Shown: positions 8,982 through 18,227 of the stretch, one piece after another
Position numbering within the stretch: position 1 is the stretch's first letter
Layout: each line of letters opens with the position of its first letter
Assembly (NCBI GenBank): GCA_944383885.1
Contig: CALWRF010000038.1
Span: forward strand, 124,001-188,000
Direction: 5' to 3'
DNA from: an uncultured Clostridia bacterium
GTDB lineage: Bacteria; Bacillota; Clostridia; Lachnospirales; Anaerotignaceae
DNA: 64,000 bases
Notes under the pieces: generated by a model
Database searches by the model: none
The model's input: the letters and a program-made list of their open reading frames with translations, nothing else
What the model was told of the DNA's origin: nothing
Position numbers and translations under genes: made by a program

Positions 8982-10505
8982 TTACAGCATTTCGCTTAAA
9001 GCGCTCACCTGTTTAAGTATGTCGTTTTGTCTTTGGTAAAACAGCATGGCTTCGTTGTTTTCAAAATATTTGTCGCAGCCGTACTTTCCAATAAATTCAG
9101 CACTGTTAGCATTAGCTGTAAGGTCTGTAACTATAATAAGCATTTCCTTATCCCTTCCGAATACATTTTCCACAAACTCAAACATGTTGTCAAGCTGTGC
9201 CTTTGTATCATCAATTGACTTGTCAAAAGATTTAACATCAGCGTCAAATGATTTTTTAACCGCGGCAAAACCTTTTTTCTTGTCAGTAATGCCTTTTTCG
9301 GCTAAAGTAGAAATATATCCTTCAAGGGCGGAAATTATATCACGTATTATATCTTCATCTTCACGTTTTAAAAGACCTCTGTTAAGCTCTTTTTCAAGAA
9401 TTTCTTTGCGTTCTTTAAGGGCATTGTTTAAAATATCCATAATTGTGCTGTTATTTTCTTTATCAGAACATTTTTCCTTAACATCTTTTAAAACAGCAAG
9501 AAGGGAAGCTGTATATTTTTCGGTTCTAAGCACATTTTTCATTGAAAGAGTAACTGCGTCCAGCAAAAGTCCCATAAGTGTAAGCCTTTCGTCAAATTTG
9601 GCGCTTAAAGCACGGTCTTTTACATTGTCGTCATATTTTCCATTCAATATGTCTATAACTTTGTAATCGGAACGGTATTTGTTGTATAAATCATAATAAA
9701 TGGCAAAATCCTTTGAAATCATTTTGTGCTGTATGTACTGCCTGCAAAGCCTTTCATTAACTTTAATGCCTTCCTGCTCGTAAAGATATATCATATCCGA
9801 TAAATCCTCCCAGCCCCTGGCAGTAATAAAGGCTTTTCCGTCAACAGTAGACTCTATAAAATAGAAATTGCTTTTCTTAATCTCCAAATATGTAATAATG
9901 GAACTATGTATGCCTTTTTTAAGGGCGTACTCCTTCCATACCTCAAAATCCGGCTCAACATCTATCTTTTTAACACGGTCAAGTGTAACCACATCAAACT
10001 CACGTACCGACTTGTTAAACTCCGGCGGATTTCCGGCTGTAACTATAACCCAGCCTTCAGGAATAGGCGTGTTGCCGAATGTCTTATACTGCAAAAACTG
10101 AAGCATAGCCGGGGAAAGCGTTTCCGAAACACAGTTTATCTCGTCTAAAAACAGTATGCCTTCCTTAACGCCTGTTTCTTCCATGTACTTGTAAACAGAC
10201 GATATAATCTCACTCATTGTATATTCCGAAACAGAGTATTCTTTTCCGCCAAAAACCTTTTTTTCAATATATGGCAGGCCAATAGCGCTTTGCCTTGTGT
10301 GGTGTGTCATAGAATAAGAAATAAGACCTATGCCCATTTCCTTTGAAATCTGTTCCATAATGGCAGTTTTTCCTATACCCGGAGCGCCAATAACAAGAAC
10401 TGGTCTTTGCCGCACTCTGTCAATTTTATATCTGCCGTATTTGTCTTTTATAAGATACGCCTTTACAGCGTTTTCAACTTCAATTTTAGCCTCTTTAATA
10501 TTCAT
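8982..10505 (-). CDS. MoxR-family AAA+ ATPase
   Basis: A 507-residue AAA+ ATPase. Walker A is GAPGIGKT (40-47), Walker B GILFLDEIN (117-124), and a sensor-type VTAGNPPEFN lies near 155. The AAA core fills the first 300 residues. The rest is predicted helical with a long charged stretch (about 330-450), unlike minimal MoxR proteins. MoxR ATPases commonly pair with vWA proteins as chaperone-like machines for assembling metal or protein complexes. Here the vWA gene lies 3 bp upstream and the LRR gene 23 bp downstream, so the three should form one transcript. The client is unknown. Confidence 0.88.
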   Translation of the reverse strand: MNIKEAKIEVENAVKAYLIKDKYGRYKIDRVRQRPVLVIGAPGIGKTAIMEQISKEMGIGLISYSMTHHTRQSAIGLPYIEKKVFGGKEYSVSEYTMSEIISSVYKYMEETGVKEGILFLDEINCVSETLSPAMLQFLQYKTFGNTPIPEGWVIVTAGNPPEFNKSVREFDVVTLDRVKKIDVEPDFEVWKEYALKKGIHSSIITYLEIKKSNFYFIESTVDGKAFITARGWEDLSDMIYLYEQEGIKVNERLCRQYIQHKMISKDFAIYYDLYNKYRSDYKVIDILNGKYDDNVKDRALSAKFDERLTLMGLLLDAVTLSMKNVLRTEKYTASLLAVLKDVKEKCSDKENNSTIMDILNNALKERKEILEKELNRGLLKREDEDIIRDIISALEGYISTLAEKGITDKKKGFAAVKKSFDADVKSFDKSIDDTKAQLDNMFEFVENVFGRDKEMLIIVTDLTANANSAEFIGKYGCDKYFENNEAMLFYQRQNDILKQVSALSEML

Positions 10506-10508
10506 ATA

Positions 10509-11879
10509 TTAAACCTCCCGTTTGTCAAGCTGAGTTTCATCAAGTACAAGCCTCATCGCCCATGACGGCGGCGCTGGTCTTTGTGAGTCAAAGCCCAAAA
10601 ATATAAAAGCTGCGTCATATCTTGGCATTTTTTCCGGATAATGCCCGTATCCGTCTGTAAAATAAATTACTCCTTTGAGCTTTTTAAATTCTTTTTTCGC
10701 TATAAGCTCATCAACTCTTTCAAATACCGGTCTGAAATCAGTGCCTCCAAAGCCTTTTATTTTCATAAACTTCATGTATGTGTCAAAGTCCTCTTTGCTC
10801 TTAATAAGTACTTCTTCCTCTATTTTGTCATCGCACTGAATAATCCGCACATTAATTTTCTTAAAAAAGCTCTCCTGCTGCGACAGTATAGAGTATGTCT
10901 TTTCAAGGAATTTCTGAACTATCTCTCCCTGACAGCTTCCAGATGTGTCAATTGCTATAACAAAATCATTTATTTTCTGGGTTTCCCTGTATTCCAAAGG
11001 CTCAACTAAAGGCATGTTTCCGTACTTTTTAAGTCCGTATGTATAGTAAATATAGTCAAACTCATCGTCGTTAACCATTATGTCCTCGCCTGTAACGGCA
11101 AACTTGCGTAAAAACTCGCTGTAATCATACTTGTCACGGTTAATCTCTTTTAAAGACTGCAAAAGCGCCTTAGTGCCGCCTTTTTCACGGCTTAAAGTTT
11201 CCAAGTCAACATCAATACGGTTTGATATGTCCTGCCATTCTTTTTCAAGCTGCCTGTAGCTTTCCATGGCATCCTCACCATCAGATGGCTCATGCTGTTC
11301 ATTTTCTTTGTCTTCATGTCTTTCAGGATACCATAATAAATGATTGTCCCTTATAAAGGCTTCCTGCATTTTCTTAATTCTGTCATCATCAAAGGCACTT
11401 TCAGCAAGATATTTATATATCCTCTCTGCCGTCATTGATTTAAGCGTGCTTTTAAGGCTTGCCATTGTCTCTTCCTGATACTGCTCGCCTCTGCATTTTA
11501 AAAGTTCCGAATCCATTTCGGTAATAATTGTTTCAACCGCTATGTCGCATGCCAAATCCCATAACGGCTGGTTAATCTTGTCTGAAACAAAAGGATGCCT
11601 GAAAATACAATGGAGCACACTGTGCATAACAGCCCTGTTTAAAGCATTCGGCTCTTCGTTAAAAGTTTTTACTATATATCTTGCATTGTAATAAAGCGTA
11701 CTTCCTTCAGTTGCTGTAGTACGCACCAAATCATCATTTTGTAAGTTAAGCCTGCCTATAGCTAAGTCAAGAAACCTGAAGTCAATAAAAAGCCGGCTTC
11801 TTACAAGACCAAGTATATCCCTTGCCGCCAGTACAAACCTAACTTGTTTTTCGGCTAAAGTCAAATCTCTCTCCGGCAT
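10509..11879 (-). CDS. vWA-domain protein, DUF2201 metallopeptidase-like family
   Basis: A 456-residue partner of the downstream MoxR ATPase. The N-terminal half matches the putative metallopeptidase DUF2201 family, but its histidine motif reads HSVLH (residues 86-90), followed by RH. The catalytic glutamate of a classic HExxH is replaced, so peptidase activity is doubtful. The C-terminal half is a vWA domain with intact MIDAS residues DTSGS (311-315) and FTDGYGHYP. A charged linker lies at about 185-225. Start ATG 11879 follows GGGAGGATATT. It is first in the operon. Confidence 0.85.
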   Translation of the reverse strand: MPERDLTLAEKQVRFVLAARDILGLVRSRLFIDFRFLDLAIGRLNLQNDDLVRTTATEGSTLYYNARYIVKTFNEEPNALNRAVMHSVLHCIFRHPFVSDKINQPLWDLACDIAVETIITEMDSELLKCRGEQYQEETMASLKSTLKSMTAERIYKYLAESAFDDDRIKKMQEAFIRDNHLLWYPERHEDKENEQHEPSDGEDAMESYRQLEKEWQDISNRIDVDLETLSREKGGTKALLQSLKEINRDKYDYSEFLRKFAVTGEDIMVNDDEFDYIYYTYGLKKYGNMPLVEPLEYRETQKINDFVIAIDTSGSCQGEIVQKFLEKTYSILSQQESFFKKINVRIIQCDDKIEEEVLIKSKEDFDTYMKFMKIKGFGGTDFRPVFERVDELIAKKEFKKLKGVIYFTDGYGHYPEKMPRYDAAFIFLGFDSQRPAPPSWAMRLVLDETQLDKREV

Positions 11880-11993
11880 AATATCCTCCCTTTAAAATTA
11901 GTTCTGTAAGCCGTTCACTTTTGATTATAAAGCCATTTTCCAAAAAAGTACATATAAACAGTCCTAAATAAATTTGCCGAAAATAAATTAAAA

Positions 11994-12021
11994 CAGGTCC
12001 CGGCAAAACCGCCGAAACCTG
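11994..12021 (-). terminator. Intrinsic terminator after the MATE gene
   Basis: On the minus strand CAGGT-CGGC pairs with GCCG-ACCTG (arms 11994-12004 and 12011-12021) with a two-base internal loop, followed by TTTTAATTTATTTT. It ends the MATE transcript before the vWA operon. The rest of 11880-12097 shows no credible gene. Confidence 0.75.
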
Positions 12022-12097
12022 ATATAAATATAACACTATAATTATAAAAAAAATCATACGCCTTAATTTTATTCCTGCCAAACCGGCTTTATTTATT

Positions 12098-13453
12098 TCA
12101 AAGCTTTCTGTATACAGTAAAATACATAACTGCAAAACACAGTACTCCGCCTATAAGGTTTGATACAGGCTCAGACATAAAAATACCTGTTGTGCCTAAA
12201 TTTCCTATTTTAGGCAGGATATAAATAAGCGGTATAACAATAATTACTTTTCGGAATATAGAAAAGAAAATAGCCTTTTTTGCCATTCCTAAAGCTGTAA
12301 AAACAGCCTGCCCCGAAAACTGCAAAGCCATAAAAAAGAACCCGAAAAAATAAATATGCAGCGCGCTTACGCCTGCTGAAAGTATATCCTCATTTTCAGT
12401 AAAAATACCTAAAAACGCCCTTGGGAATAAGAAAATAAGCCCCCATGCCGCAATAGTATAAATTATAAGTATTAAAGAATTGTATTTAATTGTTTTCTTT
12501 ACCCTGTCCATAATTCCTGCACCGTAGTTAAAACCCATTATAGGCTGTGCCGACTGTGAAATGCCTGAAACCGGCATCTGTACAACCTCTCTTACGGAGT
12601 TTATTATAGTCATAACGCCAACATATACATCTCCGCCGTAAATCTGCAAATTAGCGTTATACATAACCTGTACAAGGCTGTTTGTTATAGCCATTGTAAA
12701 GCCCGAAAGACCAAGTGATGTAATTTTTGCAATACGCTTTAGGCTTAAAGCCATATATTTAATTTTAAGGCGGATAATGGCTTTTTCGCTCGTAAGGAAA
12801 AGGACAGTCCAGCAGGCAGATATAAACTGTGAAATAACAGTAGCCAAAGCCGCGCCTGAAACACCCATATTCAGAACAAATATAAATACAGGGTCAAGGA
12901 TTATGTTAATAACAGCGCCTATAGCCACAGTGAGCATACCGGTTTTACCAAAACCCTGAGCATTTATAAAGTAATTAAGACCAAGGCTGAGCATAACAAA
13001 TATATTTCCAGCAAGGTAAATATTCATATAGCTGTTGGCAAAAGAGAATGTATCGCTGCTGGCACCTAAAAGGTATAAAGCTGGTCCCTTAAATAAATAG
13101 CCTAAAACCGTAAGAATAAATCCTGTTATTATAAGCATTACAAAAGAATTGCCTTCAATATAAGAAGACTCCTCTATGTGGTCAGCCCCTCTTTCTATAG
13201 AAAAAAGCGAAGCCCCGCCCATGCCTATAAGATTTGAAAAAGCTATTACTGCCGAAATTATCGGCAGGCATACACCAACACCTGTTAACGCATTAGCCGC
13301 ATGGACGCCCATCCGCCCTATATAAATTCTGTCTACTATGTTGTAAAGAACATTTATAAGCTGCGCCAAAGTCATAGGTATGGCAAGACGGGCTATGTTT
13401 CCCATTATGCTGCCCTTAGAAAAGTCATTTGACGTTTTTGAACTTATCCCCAT
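12098..13453 (-). CDS. MATE family efflux transporter
   Basis: A 451-residue membrane protein with 12 predicted helices and the DinF/NorM-like MATE pattern. Features are the N-terminal NIARLAIPMTLAQLINVLYNIVDRIYIG with the family Pro and Asp, and PVSGISQSAQPIMGFNYGAG starting the second six-helix half. MATE proteins export cationic compounds or metabolites using Na+ or H+. It is preceded by a long 5' region (13454-13740) with a promoter, hairpin and terminator-like structure, so expression may be attenuated. The substrate is unknown. Start ATG 13453 follows AAAAGGAG. Confidence 0.92.
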   Translation of the reverse strand: MGISSKTSNDFSKGSIMGNIARLAIPMTLAQLINVLYNIVDRIYIGRMGVHAANALTGVGVCLPIISAVIAFSNLIGMGGASLFSIERGADHIEESSYIEGNSFVMLIITGFILTVLGYLFKGPALYLLGASSDTFSFANSYMNIYLAGNIFVMLSLGLNYFINAQGFGKTGMLTVAIGAVINIILDPVFIFVLNMGVSGAALATVISQFISACWTVLFLTSEKAIIRLKIKYMALSLKRIAKITSLGLSGFTMAITNSLVQVMYNANLQIYGGDVYVGVMTIINSVREVVQMPVSGISQSAQPIMGFNYGAGIMDRVKKTIKYNSLILIIYTIAAWGLIFLFPRAFLGIFTENEDILSAGVSALHIYFFGFFFMALQFSGQAVFTALGMAKKAIFFSIFRKVIIVIPLIYILPKIGNLGTTGIFMSEPVSNLIGGVLCFAVMYFTVYRKL

Positions 13454-13767
13454 AGGCGTTTCTCCTTTTTAATGTTTATATCAGTTATAATATTTAATGA
13501 CTATTCCGCATTTTCATAAAACTTAGCATTTTTTGAATTATTACGGATTTTACCGCTTTCCTGCGGCTTAGCTTAACTTTTGTAACTATATTTAGCTTTT
13601 TTCAGTTTTATTTCTGTCATGTTTTTATATTGTATTACATATAAACCAGCATAAAAATAAGCAGGCGGTACGCAGCCGACTGCTTAAATAAACTAAAATT
13701 ATATGCCGTAAAGCCTGATTCATTCGGCAGCATAATTTATTTTACATTAAATTTACATTAAATACAA
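13454..13767 (-). promoter_or_regulatory. MATE 5' leader: promoter, structured hairpin and terminator-like stem
   Basis: On the minus strand -35 TTGTAT (13762-13767) and -10 TAAAAT (13739-13744) are 17 bp apart. Just downstream is an imperfect hairpin (arms about 13696-13708 and 13725-13738, GCCG/CGGC at the tip). Next comes a terminator-like stem AAGCAG..CGG / CCG..CTGCTT (13659-13685) followed by ATTTTTAT. About 200 bases of otherwise unassigned leader then reach the MATE start. The order promoter, structure, terminator, gene fits an attenuator or riboswitch. I do not recognise a known riboswitch class. Confidence 0.45.
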
Positions 13768-13833
13768 GTTTAATTTACCATTTACTTTCCCAAATTCATC
13801 TGCTTTATAAACATACATAAAAACAGCAAAAAT

Positions 13834-13858
13834 AAGACCAAGCATTTAACTCGGTCTT
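13834..13858 (-). terminator. Intrinsic terminator after the ECF S-component gene
   Basis: On the minus strand AAGACCGAG pairs with CTTGGTCTT (one G-U pair), 7-base loop, followed by ATTTTTGCTGTTTTTATG. It lies about 65 bp past the stop of the S-component gene. Confidence 0.75.
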
Positions 13859-13924
13859 GTTTTGCTAAAAAATTCAGCATAATCAATATTTTTATTAAAT
13901 AGAGTACCTGCATCTAATCCGATG

Positions 13925-14443
13925 TTAATTCATAAGCTTAAAAAAATCAGCCTTTTCAAGGGCACAGCCTATGATAATATATATTATCAAACCGCCTGCA
14001 CCTTGAATTATATTTGAAGGAACTGAGGAAAGAGATACCAAAAGGCTTCCTTCCAGAACAGCTCCGCCTAATATATACCCTATAACCATCCATATAATGC
14101 CAACAGCAGGCGCTGACAAGTTCCTAAATGATAAAACACCGCTTTTGCTTATGTCCGCAAAAGAGCCTATTATAAATCCCATAATGCCTTTAATTATCAA
14201 TGTAAATAACATCCAGTGCGGATATCCGGAGAATAAATCAGCCAAAGCCGAGCCTATTCCTCCTGCGGCAGCGCCGTACTTTCTGCCAAAAAATACTGAT
14301 ATAATAATAATCACGCTGTCACCTATATGTATATATCCGTTAGTGGCAGGCACTGGTATTCTTATGATCATTGTGCACAAGCAGACAATAGCTATAAATA
14401 AACCATTTAAACAAAGCTGTTTTGTTGTCATTTTTTCACCCAT
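13925..14443 (-). CDS. ECF transporter S component
   Basis: A 172-residue, very hydrophobic protein with five or six predicted helices. It has typical S-component features: TTKQLCLNGLFIAIVC at the start, the loop IPVPATNGYIHIGDS, and GRKYGAAAGGIGSALADLFSGYPHW. Such proteins bind a vitamin or precursor and dock to a shared EcfAAT energising module, which is not in this window. The IHIGDS region resembles S components for pantothenate or related compounds, but substrate cannot be assigned. ATG at 14443 follows AGGGGCGATTAAC; a second in-frame ATG at residue 5 is possible. It has its own terminator. Confidence 0.82.
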   Translation of the reverse strand: MGEKMTTKQLCLNGLFIAIVCLCTMIIRIPVPATNGYIHIGDSVIIIISVFFGRKYGAAAGGIGSALADLFSGYPHWMLFTLIIKGIMGFIIGSFADISKSGVLSFRNLSAPAVGIIWMVIGYILGGAVLEGSLLVSLSSVPSNIIQGAGGLIIYIIIGCALEKADFFKLMN

Positions 14444-14788
14444 GTTAATCGCCCCTGTTTCTGTTTAGTACTGTATATGTGATAAATAATATCATTCCTG
14501 TTGTAAAATTTACAGTATTAAAATATAAAAACAGATATTTGTATGGGTACAATACTGCCGTTTTTAACTGACATAAAATAAATACAAAACATTTGAATAT
14601 TATGTTAAAAAACTAAAGACATAAAATTTTAAACGGAATTTAAGCAGCAAAAACATTAGCGGCGCAGCTAACGCCGCGCCGCTTAAATTTAAAATCAAAT
14701 ATTATAATTAAAAACCCTTTTTATCCCTAATAATTAAACACCGGTTCAATTGTTTTAACAGCAGTCAAAGCATTCTGTCACCTGCAAC
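14444..14788. other. Intergenic region with a GC-rich hairpin past glmS
   Basis: No gene is seen. AGCGGCGC (14658-14665) pairs with GCGCCGCT (14676-14683), a strong stem in very AT-rich DNA. On the minus strand it is followed by AATGTTTTTG, so it is the likely glmS terminator with a poor U-tract. A/T-rich flanking arms (ATTTAAGC / GCTTAAAT) could lengthen the stem. Confidence 0.5.
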
Positions 14789-16624
14789 TTACTCAACTGT
14801 AACCGATTTAGCCAGATTTCGCGGCTGGTCAATATCAGTGCCTAAGCAATAAGCCATATAGTAAGCAAACAGCTGTACTGGCACAGCTGCCAGCAAAGGC
14901 GCTGTTATCCACGATGTCCTTGGTATAAATATCACATCGTCAACTTCTTTTGCAAAAGATTCATTTCCTTCAAGGGCAATAGCTATTACTTTAGCTCCCC
15001 TCGCTTTTACTTCTTTTATATTGCTCAATGTTTTCTCAAAAAGCTCTTCTTGTGTAAGCACAGCAATAACAAGAGTATTTTCATCAATCATTGCAATAGG
15101 TCCATGCTTAAGCTCTCCTGCCGCATAAGCCTCGCTGTGAAGATAAGCTATTTCCTTTAATTTAAGCGAGCCTTCCATGGATACAATATAATCCAAACCT
15201 CGGCCTATAAAAAACACATTCGCGGCTTTTGAGTATTTTTCGGCAAGCTGTTTTTCAATATACGATTTCTGGAGTATTTCAGATATTTTAGAAGGTATTT
15301 CATAAAGCTCTGATTTAATATTGTTAAACTTATCAGAATCTAATTTGCCAAGCTCCATAGCCATACTTACAGCTATAATCTCCATGGCGGTAACCTGTGC
15401 CGTAAACGCCTTTGTTGAGGCAACAGAAATTTCAGGTCCGGCAAGAATGTAAAATACATCATCGGCTTCTCTTGCTATTGAACTTCCAACAGCATTTACA
15501 ACAGCCATTACCCTCGCATTATTTCTTTTGGCAATTCTCAAAGCCTCAAGGGTATCAGCTGTTTCGCCTGACTGTGAAACAACAATAAGCAGTGTGCGCT
15601 CATCAATAACAGGGTCTCTGTATCTGAACTCACTGGCAACATCGGCTATAACAGGTATTCGTGTTAATTTTTCAATTAAGCTCTTGCCTATAAGTCCTGC
15701 GTGATACGCCGTTCCGCACGCCACAATGTAGATTCTGCTCAATGCTTCAATATCAGCTTTTTTAAGCTTAATGCCGCTCATATCTATTAAATGGCTGTTT
15801 TCCGGAATACGTCTTTGAACAAGCTCCTGAATTATTTTTGGCTGCTCGTTTATTTCCTTAATCATAAAATGCTCATATCCGCCTTTTTCTGCGGCATCAA
15901 TATCCCACTTTACTTTGTATATATCTTTTTTTACTTCATTTTTATTTTTATCGTAAATTTTAATTTCGTCAGCTTTAATAACAGCCACCTCATTATCGTC
16001 AAGGAAATAAACATTCCTTGTATGATGAAGTATGGCAGGTATGTCCGATGCTATAAAGTTTTCCCCTTCGCCTTTTCCTATTACAAGGGGGCAGTTCTTC
16101 CTTGCGGCTATAAGCGTGTCTGGATAATCCCGGCAGAGTATGCCTAAAGCATAAGCTCCTTCAATTTTTTCCAATGCTTTAAATACAGACTCCAAAAAAC
16201 CTAAGCCTGATTTATAATAATAATCAATTAAATGGGCTACTGTTTCAGTATCTGTTTCAGAAACAAATTTATAGCCTTTTTTTATAAGTTCTTCTTTAAT
16301 ATCCAAATAATTTTCTATAATGCCGTTATGCACAACAGCAATTAGCCTGTCGCTGCTTATATGCGGGTGTGAGTTAATATCACTTGGCGCGCCATGTGTC
16401 GCCCAGCGCGTATGACCTATTCCCAAACAGCCGCTTATAGGATTTTCCTCAAGTTTCTGCTCAAGATTAATAAGCTTTCCCTTTGATTTAAGCATATTAA
16501 TCTTCTCTCCATCATGCACAGCTATGCCGGCAGAGTCATAGCCTCTGTACTCAAGCCTTTTTAAGCCGTCCATTAATATAGCCGGTGCCTGTGAAGGACC
16601 AATATATCCAACTATACCGCACAT
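14789..16624 (-). CDS. glmS: Glutamine-fructose-6-phosphate aminotransferase (isomerizing)
   Basis: Makes glucosamine-6-phosphate from fructose-6-phosphate and glutamine, the entry to cell-wall amino sugars. The 611-residue protein begins MCGIVGYIG, so Cys becomes the N-terminal glutaminase nucleophile after Met removal. This fixes the start at ATG 16624, behind CAGGAGGAATTTTTA, not the longer upstream extension. The N-terminal Ntn-hydrolase domain (HTRWATHG, HNGIIENY) is followed by two SIS isomerase domains (CGTAYHAG, SQSGETADT, STKAFTAQ) and ends in LAKSVTVE. No glmS ribozyme is seen upstream. It is divergent from the EamA gene. Confidence 0.97.
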   Translation of the reverse strand: MCGIVGYIGPSQAPAILMDGLKRLEYRGYDSAGIAVHDGEKINMLKSKGKLINLEQKLEENPISGCLGIGHTRWATHGAPSDINSHPHISSDRLIAVVHNGIIENYLDIKEELIKKGYKFVSETDTETVAHLIDYYYKSGLGFLESVFKALEKIEGAYALGILCRDYPDTLIAARKNCPLVIGKGEGENFIASDIPAILHHTRNVYFLDDNEVAVIKADEIKIYDKNKNEVKKDIYKVKWDIDAAEKGGYEHFMIKEINEQPKIIQELVQRRIPENSHLIDMSGIKLKKADIEALSRIYIVACGTAYHAGLIGKSLIEKLTRIPVIADVASEFRYRDPVIDERTLLIVVSQSGETADTLEALRIAKRNNARVMAVVNAVGSSIAREADDVFYILAGPEISVASTKAFTAQVTAMEIIAVSMAMELGKLDSDKFNNIKSELYEIPSKISEILQKSYIEKQLAEKYSKAANVFFIGRGLDYIVSMEGSLKLKEIAYLHSEAYAAGELKHGPIAMIDENTLVIAVLTQEELFEKTLSNIKEVKARGAKVIAIALEGNESFAKEVDDVIFIPRTSWITAPLLAAVPVQLFAYYMAYCLGTDIDQPRNLAKSVTVE

Positions 16625-16760
16625 TAAAAATTCCTCCTGAAAATTAATTATCCGCAAAATCAAATTATATAACAAATCTCTAAATACATTTTACTGCTTA
16701 TTATATCATTTACATTATTTTCAAACAATACCTATTTTAAATGTGCCATAGTCCATTAAG

Positions 16761-16801
16761 ATTACATTAAATATTGACTAAAATTGATGTAATGTTATAA
16801 T
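16761..16801 (+). promoter_or_regulatory. EamA promoter with flanking inverted repeat
   Basis: -35 TTGACT (16774-16779) and -10 TATAAT (16796-16801) are 16 bp apart. ATTACAT (16761-16767) and ATGTAAT (16787-16793) form an inverted repeat around the -35, a possible operator. Confidence 0.6.
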
Positions 16802-16838
16802 TTAATTCGTAACTATTTTTTGGGGAAGGACGTTTTTT

Positions 16839-17714
16839 ATGCAAAAAGACAATAAAAGCCTGCTTTTGGTGCATATAGCAATAGCGCTTTTCGGCAGTTC
16901 AAGCCTTTTTGGAAAACTTATAAATCAGCCCGCATTTGCAATTGTTGCCGGACGCGTATTTTTTTCCGTATTGATAATGTTTATTGTATTTAAAATAAAA
17001 AATATTTCCATAAACCTGCACAGCAAAGAAAACTATTTAAAAGTGCTTTTGCTCGGGGTTATACTTACTGTGCATTGGGTATTATTTTACCATTCAGTAC
17101 AAATTTCAACTGTAGCCATAACACTTTTAACTTTTTCAACCTGCCCTATATTTGCCACTTTTTTAGAACCTCTCTTTTTTAAAGAAGAAAAACTTACAAA
17201 AGAGAATATAATTATAGCTCTTGCCGCCTTTATAGGCGTAGCAATAGTTGTGCCTAAATTCAGCATGGGCAGTACAATGCTTCAGGGATTTATAGAAGGC
17301 ATACTGTCAGGTCTTACATTCGCCCTTGTATCGGTGCTTGAAAGAAAATACGTAAAAGAATTAAATGGTGTTGTAATTTCATTTTATGAGCAGTCAATAG
17401 TTTTTATTGCATTACTTCCAATATGCATATTTACCGGTTTAAATCCTGTGTCAAAAAGCGATATATTTTACATACTTCTGTTCAGTACGGTATTTACCCT
17501 TTTAAGCAGGTACTGCTATATAACAGGGCTTAAAGGCGTTTCGGCGCAAACAGCCGGTGTCCTTACAACTCTCGAACCTATATACGGCATTATACTGGCA
17601 GCCCTGCTTCTAAATGAAATGCCTACAGTTAAAGAGGTTTTAGGCGGAATAATAATTCTTCTCTCAGCTGTATATTCTTCTTTGCAGGTCATGCGAAAAA
17701 ACGCTGCAAAATAA
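16839..17714 (+). CDS. EamA/DMT family transporter
   Basis: A 291-residue inner-membrane protein with ten predicted helices in two repeated EamA halves (about 7-137 and 148-285), the usual drug/metabolite transporter layout. Family signatures are LVHIAIALFGSSSLFGKL at the start, TLLTFSTCPIFATFLEPL in the first half, and GVLTTLEPIYGIILAALLLNE in the second. Substrate is unknown; relatives export amino acids or nucleosides. It is monocistronic with its own promoter and a terminator shared with convergent spoVG. ATG 16839 follows GGGGAAGGA. Confidence 0.9.
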   Translation: MQKDNKSLLLVHIAIALFGSSSLFGKLINQPAFAIVAGRVFFSVLIMFIVFKIKNISINLHSKENYLKVLLLGVILTVHWVLFYHSVQISTVAITLLTFSTCPIFATFLEPLFFKEEKLTKENIIIALAAFIGVAIVVPKFSMGSTMLQGFIEGILSGLTFALVSVLERKYVKELNGVVISFYEQSIVFIALLPICIFTGLNPVSKSDIFYILLFSTVFTLLSRYCYITGLKGVSAQTAGVLTTLEPIYGIILAALLLNEMPTVKEVLGGIIILLSAVYSSLQVMRKNAAK

Positions 17715-17770
17715 AAATCAGAATAAACGCCTTGCATTTTATTATTTATATTAAAATAAAACGCATAAAA

Positions 17771-17798
17771 AATGGTAAAGCCTTATGGCTTTACCATT
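17771..17798. terminator. Bidirectional terminator between EamA gene and spoVG
   Basis: AATGGTAAAGCC (17771-17782), TTAT loop, GGCTTTACCATT (17787-17798). It is followed by TTTATATTTT on plus and by T-rich sequence on minus. A perfect 12-bp stem. Confidence 0.9.
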
Positions 17799-17819
17799 TT
17801 TATATTTTAATAATTTAAT

Positions 17820-18122
17820 TCATTCATCAGAAGCGGCTTCCTGTTCGTCCTCGTCACTGTCTTCATTTTCTAATGCGTTGTAATACTCGTTTAATACAGC
17901 TGTCTGTATCATCTCTCTTGCCGCCTGATTAATAGGATGGGCTATATCCCTGAACTCGCCGTCTGCTGTTTTCCTGCTCGGCATAGCGATAAATATGCCC
18001 TCGTCCTTTTCAATAACCTTAATGTCATGTACAACAAAAGCCTCATCAAAAGTAACTGAAACAATGGCTTTCATTCTTCCTTCTTTGTTAATCTTTCGTA
18101 TTCTTACATCTGTTATACGCAT
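17820..18122 (-). CDS. spoVG: SpoVG family RNA/DNA-binding regulator
   Basis: A 100-residue protein that starts [10 protein letters not shown] and carries the SpoVG core: [26 protein letters not shown] and FRDIAHPI. The C-terminal 20 residues are strongly acidic. SpoVG affects septation, sporulation and virulence genes in Firmicutes and binds RNA or DNA; targets here are unknown. ATG 18122 follows AAAGGGGTGCTTAGTT. It lies 105 bp downstream of glgD with its own small leader. A short CTGTG/CACAG stem lies in that leader. Confidence 0.95.
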   Translation of the reverse strand: MRITDVRIRKINKEGRMKAIVSVTFDEAFVVHDIKVIEKDEGIFIAMPSRKTADGEFRDIAHPINQAAREMIQTAVLNEYYNALENEDSDEDEQEAASDE

Positions 18123-18227
18123 AACTAAGCACCCCTTTTTTCACTGTGATAAATCCCCTTTATACCACAGCTTTATTTTTGTCTGCTTACGCCTCGTATT
18201 CCCTTAATTGTCTTTAGCATAGTGATG

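Noticed and set aside
11839..12135. 98-residue minus-strand ORF between the vWA and MATE genes
   Set aside because: It overlaps the ends of both real genes and runs through the MATE terminator; no ribosome site and no gene-like composition.
16625..16838. glmS ribozyme
   Set aside because: No conserved ribozyme core is seen between glmS and the EamA gene; only a promoter and ribosome site.
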